64,000 nt of DNA from the NCBI GenBank assembly GCA_023014335.1, contig JAECYW010000012.1, positions 2,232,001-2,296,000 on the forward strand, written 5' to 3'. Each line of letters starts with the position of its first letter. The first letter of the stretch is position 1. The notes below the pieces were generated by a model. It did no database searches. It was not told the DNA's origin and worked only from the letters and a program-made list of their open reading frames with translations. This stretch comes from Galerina marginata (Eukaryota > Basidiomycota > Agaricomycetes > Agaricales > Galerinaceae). Shown here piece after piece: positions 45,131 through 55,532 of this stretch. The position numbers and the translations under genes were made by a program.

Positions 45131-45435
45131 ACCGGATGTTTATATAATGGGAGTGTCAGACTGGTCGAACGCACTTTTGCTAAGCGCCGGCGGCTTTTTG
45201 CCCACCTCTTCGGAGTCTTGCGTCTCCCATCCACTGCGACACATATTGCGGAAAGGACACACTTTCCGCTCCAAGTAGCTCTATCAACTCGATCTGCTGC
45301 AACTCTTCCAAGAACCCGCAGTTGTTCCATAAGCACGCAATTGGCCCATTGAAATTGGATGCAGAGTTGAGGAGGTTTAGGCAAAACCTACGACCTATTT
45401 TTAGACTCAGAGTCGGTGTTTCGAATTCGACCTCA
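45130..45435 (-). pseudogene. Relic of a fifth B paralogue (B5)
   Basis: Read on the minus strand, short pieces line up with B2/B3 in order: NTDSESKN (compare NTDSKAKR), then VLPKPPQ (compare WLPTAEV), then LMEQLRVLGRV (compare MAEQLQRLQERV), then SFPQYVSQ (compare PPPEYVSD). They lie in different frames with stops. It is a heavily decayed tail of a B gene, with no membrane segment left. Confidence 0.5.
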
Positions 45436-47759
45436 ATTTCTCACTTCCTCACTTACCATCTCGCCACGACTGACTACGACACTATTGCCGGCGTCCAGCC
45501 TCCTACGTCGTCGATGCCGGTGACGCTATGCCATCGCCGCTGCCTCGACCTACGTTGACATGAAGAATGCAGGTTCCCGTCCACCTTGTCGACGGCCGTC
45601 GATGTGCTTGACCTCCCACACATCATCGACGTGGCCGCCGCGTTCCAGATGTCTTGCCTAAATCAGATCAACAATTCTGTTAATTGTCGATCTTGGCTTC
45701 TCATTACCAACACCAACACCACCCTTCCCTTCCCTGCTTTCCCTGCTCGTCCCGCCCCTCAAAGCTTTGATGTAAGTGTCATTTTCAAACATATTTTTGT
45801 TTTCTAACGTGCCTTCAAGTTGTTGGTTCCGAATGGCGCTAACAAATGCATACACGCCGTGAGCCCCTCACTTCTTCAGCATGTGGGCCGGCGTTCGAGG
45901 GATTTGTTAGGTCATGAGGCAAGGGTATGAGGAGAGAGATCCTTGGAGAATGATATTCACCATTGCGCCCATGGCTGCCCCCCGTGGGCCGCACCCAGAA
46001 CATCTCACTGTTCAATGCCCACACGACCACGGCAATAACGTCTCCAATACGTCCTTGGCTCTGCCAATCCTCCCTCCTTCCTACTTCTACCATCCCCACT
46101 TCAAGTTTTCGACGTATCCGTATCCAGCTTGGAATATGTTGGGGCGAGCCACAAAACGGCGGGCGTCGACTACTATCACCATCTACTCTGAGTCCGCCGC
46201 CACCAATGCCACTCCCCTGACGCCTCCTTTGCCCTTACACCCGTCGGCAGGAGATGCAGCGGTATGACCCTCGTGCTGCTCCTGCAATACGTTGTTCCGA
46301 GGCCAGCAGCAGCAGCAACAATGTCGCTGTCGGTAAGACAGCAAGAATATGACGGAAGCAGTCCCTGCCACTGCTCTGCAGGAATGTAAGGTCGTCCGTT
46401 AGGTGGGGACGAGGCGGTGAATGTTCGTCACCCCATTCACATCTTTCCTCGAGTCGAACTCTGTCCTATCCTCTAACTGTGGCCAATACCCTCGACCACC
46501 CTCGATCACCCTCGACCCCGCCCGTGTGGCTCAAGCCACCGCGCCTTCTTGCCCGCTTTCTTCATGTCGGATGTGGCATATCCACCGATCATCGCCGCAC
46601 TTACCTTTCTTTTCACACGAACGACATCGACGCGGATGACATGACCTCATCACCAGGGCTCCTCCACGCCACGCCATCGTTGCTCTTCCTCCACCCGCGT
46701 CGACGTGACTAACGCAGCCCCGTGTCTGTTTCTTCAACCTCTGTGGATATGGTTGGCGGTGCCCCACCTCTTCGACGTGGCAGAAGCTGACGTCCCCACC
46801 ACCGCCTACGACGCTGATGCAGGTGACCCCACTACGCCGCTGCATTCTCTGCCCATGTCGATGCGGCTAATACAGCCCCTCGACCCTGCTTCAACCGCCG
46901 TGTATACAGTTGACCGCCACACCTTGTGACCTAGCCGCCTCATACCACTACCACCACCTCTAATGACATTGACACCGATGACGATGCCACCATACCGCCT
47001 CCACCTCTAACGTCAAAGCACAACGTCAACTTTAACCCCAGGGTTGTCGAGGAGAGCACGTATACGACAAGTCGCACGAGGCAGTCACGGAGCTTGCGCC
47101 GCGTACGGCGGCTCAAGCAGCGCGTGGTCCGTAGGCGCACAGTCAGTATGGCATTCAAAGGAATTGAGCACCATAGCTTAACATTTGTACTTGATTGATC
47201 TCATCCATTCGCTTTCTTACTTCCATGCACTACGTACTGTTGTTGTAAGTATTTTTTCTTGCTTTACCCTCTACTATTCTTTGCTGGTGAGTGGTTATGT
47301 TCATATTGAAATGGTCTCGAAATTTACATGGCATTGGTAGGGCAATAATATGGCTTATTGCCTGCTTAATGTCATTCATGTGGCGTTCAGCCCTACAGCA
47401 AAACCCGAACAATGCTGTGCTGCCTCTACAATCGGCACTTGGTCCTTAATCATAAATAGAAACACGTCGGAAGTTGGATGGTTCTGTGGTGATATTCTCG
47501 ATGATAGCAGAAGTCGAGTTGTGAGAAAGGGGCTTGGTTTGGGGCCACAGGATTGTAAATGCGGTGTAATCACAAGATGCTTGATCTTCCTGGGATGACA
47601 TTGTCATTAAATTAAGTCGACATTCCCACTCAACGATTTATTGACCCTGATTATCCACTGCTGAAGCCTTGGTTCGTTCATTCTGACTACCCCATCCCGC
47701 GTCAAGAACGCCTTCCTGATACTTACTTCATTGTTAAAAGGACCACTACGCAACGACAA
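45436..47759. other. Low-information region, 2.3 kb
   Basis: There are many short frames on both strands, with repeated GTCGAC/GACGTC and CACCACC-like words. A plus-strand frame ending near 47198 reads smoothly for about 80 codons, with an Arg-rich run (RTRQSRSLRRVRRLKQRVVRRR), but no gene could be assembled around it. Confidence 0.4.
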
Positions 47760-49496
47760 ATGCCATCCCAGCGCACCCGCCCACAATCCTCCAGGGCAAT
47801 GAACCAGAAGGCGGGTTCAAACCTCTCTCAACCTCTTCTTCCGCGATCTTTTATCGACGACTTAGAGCGTACATTAAACGTCAATTTTCAGGGTGTGTCA
47901 GGAGTCTACAAAGAAGACCGGCACTCCTTTCGACTACAGATGCGGGACTGGTCGCAACCCGTCAATGCCTCGCCTAACTCTTCCTTCGGTGCCGCTACGA
48001 CCGCTGATGGGGCCTATACAGCAAACCGAACTCTCCTCCACCTAGGAGCTATGTTTGGCGATGTCTTGTCCGTCTGCGAACTTATTTATTGCGGCGCAAC
48101 GCCAGATATGGCAGACCAAAACGGATTTACAGCCGTCTTCATCTCGCTTGCTCAAGCGGCTAGGTTTCATCAATCCGACATAGCCCATCGGTTAAGCTAT
48201 ACAGGAGCTCCACTCCAAATGCACATTGCGCCTGTACGCGAAAGCATGGATAGGCAAAAGGCTCTTCGATGCCTTTCCTGCGTCACCCGCATTTTAATCG
48301 AGCAACATGTAGACGTCAATCAAACCCGTCAGGGCGTGTCTCTGTTGCAGCTTGCCTGCATTGCGAAAGACTGGGAGACGGTAAAATTACTCCTTCGCCA
48401 CGGCGCTGTTGACTCCGTCTCCACCAGCAGGGACAGCTTTCGATCCGCCGTCCCTTCTTCGACCGATAGAAATAAGGTTTCCCAACTCCTGAAAGAACAC
48501 GCACAAGGTAAGACAGAAAATTGGCAAAGGCCTCCCCGCAAGTGTCCTTGTTGGTCCGGAAAGGATGTTGTTGACTGCCACGGTAAAGAAGGCGCACGAA
48601 TTTCCTATCCCAGCGACTACGTCTGCGTTTGCGGTTCCACCAAGATCTATAAAAAATGTTGTTCGCGCAAACGGACTGTTTACGAGTCTTGGGATTTTGC
48701 ACAGAACAGAATCCTGCAGGATTTCGATTTATTGGAAAAGCAACCGAAGGAATTTTATGACAATCTTGACCAGAACCTTGGCGAGTTAAACGTGGCCCTT
48801 GAGCGCTTGAACAAAATGGGTCTGTCACTCAAAGACGTTGGCATACCACTTCCGGGCACAAGCCAGAGTCCAGAAGAAGCAACGGCATTTGGGCATAAAG
48901 CAATGAAGCATGGCTTAGTAGATCCTGCTTTTGGATATGCCATGGTGAGATTCGGAAAGATGTATCCTGTGTAAGCTGCATTATTTTATTCATTCTATCC
49001 AGCACCTTTAACAACTTGAACCATCAAATTAATTTGTGTCTCCTTACAGGCCAGTTCGAGGAATACACAGCAGGACTATAATGGAACGCTCGCAGGAATC
49101 ATGGAACAGACTCATTGATGAATATATCGCAACCGGAACAGACAAGCGCTCTGTGTTTGACATTGAAGCGGCAGCAAAAATCGCGGCCTGGAACGGACCA
49201 TACGTGCGCAGGTGCGAAGGGCCAACATGTGGGAAGCTTGAATTTCGAGATGTCGAAAAGCTTCAGCAATGCACGACATGCAAACTTGTGAGTCAACTAT
49301 AATTTCGATGTAGTATTTGCAATTAATCCTTTGATCCCTTTCATGAAAGTCTTCCTATTGCGGACGGGCATGTCAGAAAGCTGACTGGGAAAGCCATAAG
49401 ACGGTCTGCAATACCCAAGGTCAGGAGCCTCAGAGACTACCATCGCAAATGACCTTGATGAATTTGATTGCCAATCCTGAATGGTTGATGGATTGA
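47760..49496 (+). CDS. Ankyrin / Cys-rich / MYND zinc finger protein (531 aa)
   Basis: Three exons, 47760-48970, 49050-49287 and 49350-49496, all in phase. Ankyrin-like repeats are seen at about residues 90-135 (TLLHLGAMFGDVLSVCELI) and 195-220 (VSLLQLACIAKDWETVKLLL). A Cys cluster at about 258-302 (CPCWSGK, CVCGSTKIYKKCC) resembles a SEC-C-type metal site. The last 60 residues form a MYND finger: CEGPTC, CTTCK, YCGRACQKADWESHKTVC. MYND fingers bind proline-rich peptides and bring partners together. The exon 2/3 border cuts the finger. There is no catalytic domain, so it is probably a scaffold or regulator. Agaricomycetes have many ankyrin-MYND proteins. Confidence 0.85.
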
Positions 49497-51757
49497 TCCT
49501 GCACAATAAACAGGGCTTATGAACGAACCCCTCTTGTATTTTATCGGCTAAAACACTCAACTTTGTGATGGGGTTATAATGGAATTTATGAACTGTTTAT
49601 ATTGTGTTTATACCTGAAAGAGAGTTGTATTTAAGAATGAGCCGGGCCAGAACTTGAAAGAGTCAGGTCAAATACCGGTAGCCTCCTACATTTCCACCAT
49701 CTTCCAACCCAACTCCAAGTCATTTGCCAGCGTCAGCGTGAATAAGGCAAGACAAGGTCCCTGTACCAGGTAGCGTGAAAGATTCAAGTTGAGGGTTTGC
49801 TCTCAGCGAAGTGAACGCCCGTCATGCTTCCCGTCATGACAGAACTCAGTTCGGTCAAATTTCCTCGAGTCTGGCTCTTTTGCAAAGCCGAAGCTCTTGC
49901 TGCCTATGCTCCTATAGCTGCATACGCAGAAGCATCGGCTATTATATGGGCCATTGACCACGACCACCGGTTGAGATCGAAACCATTGAGATTCATCTCG
50001 TCGAATCACAAGCGGCGCAGGTTGTAGCTTGAAGAGGCAGCTGTATTACTTGTTCCCAAATTGTTGTCACATTCCAGCTGCATGCAAAAACGTAGGCACA
50101 TTTCGAAATTTGAGCTCGTGCGCCTGTGTTTGTGTAAACAACCCCGTTTTGGTAGCCCGAGGAGCCGTGCCCCTCGATAATGTTCTCTTTCGATAACCGA
50201 CATGGGGGAATGTGGAGCAACTACTCCACCGCAACCACTAATGGAAGAGCCTAGGGTAGTTTAAGGGTTCTCGCACCACTTCCGCTACCAAAACCGGCTG
50301 TTTATGCAAACACAGGCGCACAAAGTGGAATATTGGAATGTGCCTAGGTTTTTGCATGCAGCTGTCATATGCATAAGGGCAGAGACCTTCGAACCCTGAA
50401 ATTGTTAGCGCATCAGGAAAAACTTGGGGTATCTCGAACTAGAGGAGTAAACCGGGAGAGCCGAATTGCCAGATTTTCGGCCTCGGAACCAAAAAACTTG
50501 AATCCATAAAACAAAAGGTCAGGCCTCAGGGAAGACCAAGACTGAGAAGAGGATTAGAACTAGAGAAATACAAGAACAGATCAAATGACAGGAACAAATA
50601 TCGATGAAAATCAGTGGCTCGAGGAAGAGAAGAAGCATGTTGAAGTACTTTACCAGTCTGGTGGGAGTCTGAACGGATGTTTGGAGATCTTCAATTGGAA
50701 TTGCTGTTGGAATCGGCTCTAGCAGGGTTGTTTCCAACTCTAGAATGATGAGAGTGCACAAATGAGTCTGACTCTGAGTCGTTGCGGAGAACGAAATTTT
50801 TTCAAGTGATCAGAGACTCGGAGTCGGGGTCATTCAACTTGAAGTTCAACCTCGTTCAACCGTTCGACTCATTGACAAATACTTGAGATGGAGAATTCAG
50901 AATCATTCCCAGTGTGGATACATCCACCCATTCTGGTTACCTCAGTGTTTACCACAGGCAAAGCCCGAGCCCCGTCTTTCCAATGACAGGAGACATTTCG
51001 AAATGCTCGACGAGGCCTGAATCTTCTTACCCCTGCTCTTTGTCGTCTTTTCCATATTCATGATGTCTTCAAGAAAGCTCTATGATATCCCGCTCACTCT
51101 TAACTGGGCTTGCCTTTAATTCGCTCGGTTCGAAGTCTCAGAACAGCCGGAATTCATGCTTTCAGTTCCGTCCTATCACATACGGCTTTGACATTGACAT
51201 GCTCTCGGGGTGCCCCTTTTACGGTGCTGGCCTGCCCAAGTATCTGAGAAAGCGGGTCTGCTTGAAATAAAATGACAGATCGTCGTGCGCAGCTCTCACG
51301 GGATCGGACTTCTGGACTCTCTATGAGCGAGAATCTCGATCAGCCTCTCTGGAGGAATTCAAAAGATACAGGAACACCCGAGGATGCTCTTTGGGGATTT
51401 GTGGAATCATAGGACTAAACTCATTTCTCTGTTCATTGGTTTATAGATCGGCGCTTTTGCAGACCCTTGCTCTCAGTCCCACTGGCACTTTTTTCAAGGA
51501 CCATTTTGGATGTAATACCACAAAGCGGAAGATTATTAAACCTACGAAAGAGTCGATCGTCCCCATATAACTCGTCCGATCACATCTATCAAGAATGCCT
51601 CGCATGGTGGTGTTCTCATTCCACATTTGCGTTTACCCAAAATACGGCGTCCAATGCGCTTCGTTGGCAAAACCACATGGATGCAGTTCTTTCTTTGCTA
51701 TAAAAACGGCCACACTCTATAGTTCTGTTACTCCATTCCAAGCACAGTTCTCCTACT
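49497..51757. other. Intergenic, 2.3 kb, holding a foldback repeat
   Basis: No gene was recognised. Short frames (49824-50027, 51082-51270 and 51595-51876) lack recognisable content. The notable structure is the inverted repeat at 50075-50364. The subtilase promoter should be at the right end. Confidence 0.45.
50075..50364. repeat. Foldback inverted repeat, MITE-like
   Basis: The arm 50075-50158 (starting CAGCTGCATGCAAAAACGTA) matches the reverse complement of 50284-50364 over about 80 bases with scattered mismatches. Shared words include GCATGCAAAAAC, TAGGCACATT, TGCGCCTGTGTTTG and GTTTTGGTAGC. The spacer is about 125 bases. It has no coding capacity. This fits a miniature inverted-repeat element or a foldback transposon. 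No clear target duplication was identified. Confidence 0.65.
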
Positions 51758-54700
51758 ATGAGGACCACTCTGTTTTGGAGTTTTCTCTCTCTGTTTCTCG
51801 GCACAGTTTCCGTGTTTGGTGTCTTCCCGATTTCAAACGTCGAAAGGGTTTCCAAGCTTCCGATCGTGCCGAATAAATTCATCATTGAGGTCGATTCATT
51901 GTCTGATATTCCAACCAAACGGTCATTCTCCCGTGTACGATATCAATTAACTTTCCTCGTTTTCTTCCCTGACAAGAAATTCAATAGTCCTTGGATGCTG
52001 TTTATGCCTTGCTTACAGAGAGATCAGTGGGATTCGACGTCACGAAAGAATTCAATTCGGCTGGGCTATTTGTCGGTGCTGCATTGACAGTTCAAGTTTG
52101 CATTTGAATACCCAAACATGATGAATATCTACTCAGCGACTTTATCCAGACACCTCAGGTGATTAAATAATTGTACTGACTGCACGAAAGCGAACATAGT
52201 TTCTCCAGGATGCTGAGGCCATAGCCAATGTGCCAGGCGTAAAGGCGATACGCCCGGTCGTGCGGTTCAGCCAGCCAAGGCTCGTGACCCACGACAAGAT
52301 GCTCCTCCACGGATAATTTAACACTTGCTCTTATAGGCCCATCAACTCGCACGTTGTCACAGGTCCAAATGATGCTAGACTTCCGCCAGATGGCGAGTCG
52401 ACGCATATCCTCACCGTAAGCTAGTTTCTACAGTCACTTTTCCTGTGAATTCATTAGCTACTTTCTGCAGGGAGTCGATAAATTACATGCACAGGGAATT
52501 ATTGGAACCAGCGTCAAGGTCGGGATGTAAGTTGTGGGCAGACTTTAATAAAACTCGTGAATTGATCATCTTTCTGTATTTAGCATTGACACTGGTATTG
52601 ATTACACACATCCATCTCTCGGAGGGGCGATTGGCCCTGGTCATAAAGTTATCGGAGGGTTTGACTTTGTCGGAGATGCTTACGATGGTCTGTAAATTTG
52701 CCCTCTAAACAATACCTAGTCTAATCCCGCTTATTAGGCACGAATACGCCTGTCCCAGATAATGATCCTCTTGACCAGTGTAACGGTGGGTTCTACTTGA
52801 CTAGTAGAAAAGCAAACCCCTAATGCACCCTCACTCAAGGACACGGAACTCATGTCGCCGTACGTATTACAACAACGATAAAAACGATCATCCGTCGATT
52901 TATGAATGTCTAGGGCATCCTCGGTGCCGACCCAGGAAATCCTTTCAACATAAGCGGGGTGGCCTTCGGCGCGTCTCTCACCTCGTACAGAGTATTTGGC
53001 TGTGCAGCGGATGGCGGTGTTACCGATGACAGTTCGTCTTCTCCCATTCCATATCCATATCGTCGGTCCTCTGATCGTAGAAAATTAGTTCTAGTCGAGG
53101 CACTCCTCCGAGGTGTTAGCGATGGGCAAGATATCCTCACTCTTTCAATAGGCGGAGCCAATGGCTGGACTGAGGACACCGCCGCTGTCGTTGCGAGTCG
53201 GATCGCTGCTGCAGGCAAGATTGTTACCATTGCCGCTGGAAATGACGTGTGTTGAATTAAATATTACATCTACCTTATGGCTCAATGGACTTCTCTTTTC
53301 AGGGTTCTTTTGGCTCTTGGTTCACATCTAGTCCAGGAAATAGTATCAATGCTATCTCTGCAGCCAGCCTAGACAAGTCAGGACTTTATTTATTTAATGA
53401 CCATACTTCAACTTAGCTTTCTAATCCAGTACCGTTATTCCTGTGCAAAATGCGACAGTACATGGCGTTCAGCATGCTCCCATCACATACTTCGACCTCT
53501 TTCCCGTTCCTGTTACAGCCACGCTTCCAATTTTTGCCACGTCTAATGACACGACCGTTGTCGACGACGCTTGCAACCCTCTTCCTGATACCACGCCTGA
53601 CTTGTCCGGTTTTTTGGTTGTCGTTCGCCGTGGTACCTGCACCTTTGTTCAAAAATTATCTAATATTGCGGCGAAAGGTGGAGATGTTATGCTGGTCTAT
53701 AAGTTTGTCATTTTTTTTTCTCATCCATTCCCTGAGCCTAACTCTACGTGTCTGGCAGTAATGTACCTGGACTCGCGTCACTGGATTTTGGCAATTTTAC
53801 TGCAGTCCTCATTCAAGCGGCTGACGGTGAATTTGTAAGTCAATCGCAATTAACTCTGGGCCGTTCTGGAAGGACTGAAGCCTCAGGTAGCTCGTACAAC
53901 AATTTGCCGCCGGGATTGCTGTCTCAATTTCCTTCCCTCAAACTGGAGCTGCCTCGCAATTCCAGGATCCTACAGGAGGCCTAATTTCCTCATTCACAAG
54001 GTATTTTTGTATTTTCCCTTCCAGGCATGAAGTTATATATTTAGTTAGTTATGGTCCGACCAATGACATGTTCTTCAAACCAGCTATTGCCGCACCCGGA
54101 GGCAACATTCTTTCGACATTCCCCGTACCTCTCGGCTCTTTTCAGCTCGATTCGGGGACGTCTATGGCTACCCCTTTCATGGCTGGGGTCTCTGCACTGC
54201 TACTCAGCGTAAAAGGAAAATCACAAGCCGTCACCTCTTCTGCGCGTACTTTGTTCCAAACAACCGCACAGATGATTGGTTCAAGCAAAACGGATGGTGA
54301 CCCTCTGCAGACACTGACGCAACAAGGAGCCGGTTTGGTCAACGCCTTCAACGCTATCCACACCACGACAATCGTTTCTCCGGGAGAGTTGCTTTTGAAT
54401 GATACGGCGAACTTCAAGCCAGTGTAAGTAGGTTCCTACTATACCGTCATTTCGCTTATTCTTGATATTTGTGATATAGTCAAACATTCACTGTCAAGAA
54501 TACCGGAACGACTCCGAAAACATTCAAACTTTCCCATATTCCTGCCGGGACTGCTTTGACTATACAAGCTGTGCGTATAGTATAGGCTCTTAACATAACC
54601 GTTTTTCAAAACTCTGTATTTTAGGGTACAATCTTTCCATCTGATGGTCCAGTCCCATTATCTTCCACTGCCGCATCGGTATCCCTCTTCCCATCCAAAT

Positions 54701-55532
54701 TCACCCTCTTCCCAGGTCAAACCCAAACAGTCATCGCCACCTTCAAGCTTCCTACCAGCCTGGACCCGAGCACCTTCCCCGTCTTCTCCGGTTTTATTCA
54801 GGTAGCAGGTCCTTCGGTTGCAGATACAGCCCATGTCAGCTACCTTGGCTTGCAAGGCAGTTTGAAGACTGTGCAAGTCCTAGACGACACTGACGTGTTC
54901 TTCGGCGTTCCTCTTCCAACTTTGTTGGATTCTGCTGGAAATGTGCAGACTGGCCCCATTAACTACACTTTCATCAACGGAGATGTGCCGACAATTCTGT
55001 TGAGGTGTGTGCTTCTATTCCTAAAATTATGTCAACCTCTGGGTAAATGACAATCCTACGAACATTGCAGATTGGCCTTCGGAACACCGATCTTCCGTGC
55101 TGACCTCGTCAGTTCTAACATCAACTTTAAACCAACCATAAACACCCGTGCTTTCGGTGGCTCAACACCTTTCTTCACCTTCCCTCATTCCCATAATGGC
55201 GGCACCTTTGCTCAGGTCAAGATTCTAGGACCACTGGTGGAGATTGACTTTATATCGCGAAATGACGATGTCTGTTCTTCCTCTCCCTCATCGCTTTGCT
55301 CTGCTTGCTTAATATTTTAATATTTGACGCGTGACAGGACACCAGCCCCACTGGTGTAGGGTTTACCACTCTCACAGAGGATACGCCCTCCTTCGCCAAT
55401 GGCACAACCATTCCAAACGGCATGTATCGGGTGCTTATACGGGCGTTAAAGGTTACTGGTGATCCTACAAGGGAGGAAGACTACGAATCCTGGCTGAGCC
55501 CTGTTGTGGGTGTTCAGGTTCCACCTTCCTGA
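51758..55532 (+). CDS. Secreted subtilisin-like serine protease, vpr type (898 aa)
   Basis: Nineteen exons: 51758-51934, 51988-52095, 52209-52264, 52337-52415, 52471-52526, 52584-52687, 52738-52785, 52840-52859, 52914-53031, 53089-53246, 53303-53376, 53430-53702, 53759-53834, 53891-54000, 54049-54423, 54480-54570, 54625-55004, 55071-55269, 55338-55532. A signal peptide (RTTLFWSFLSLFLGTVSVFG) is followed by an I9-like propeptide. The S8 triad is complete: Asp161 in IIDTGIDYTHP, His211 in GHGTHVAG, Ser524 in DSGTSMATP. A protease-associated (PA) insert lies between His and Ser (VVVRRGTCTF). The C-terminal third resembles the Fn3-like part of vpr proteases. Intron 3 (52265-52336) has a weak GTTCAG donor but must be removed, because it contains an in-frame TAA. 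Confidence 0.92.

Noticed and set aside
46940..47198. Arg-rich smooth frame
   Set aside because: It could be a gene remnant, but no start, splice partner or known family was found.
51120..51140. GGTTCGAAGTC, similar to a tRNA B box
   Set aside because: No acceptor stem or A box at the right distance could be formed.
52305..52336. 24-base gap in the subtilase frame as a mini-intron
   Set aside because: It lacks a GT or GC donor and is too short; the 72-base intron explains the stop better.
52959..53255. Continuous 98-codon frame through subtilase exons 9-10
   Set aside because: It reads through an intron (53032-53088); the Ser/Arg-rich middle is absent from the protease family and the spliced version fits.
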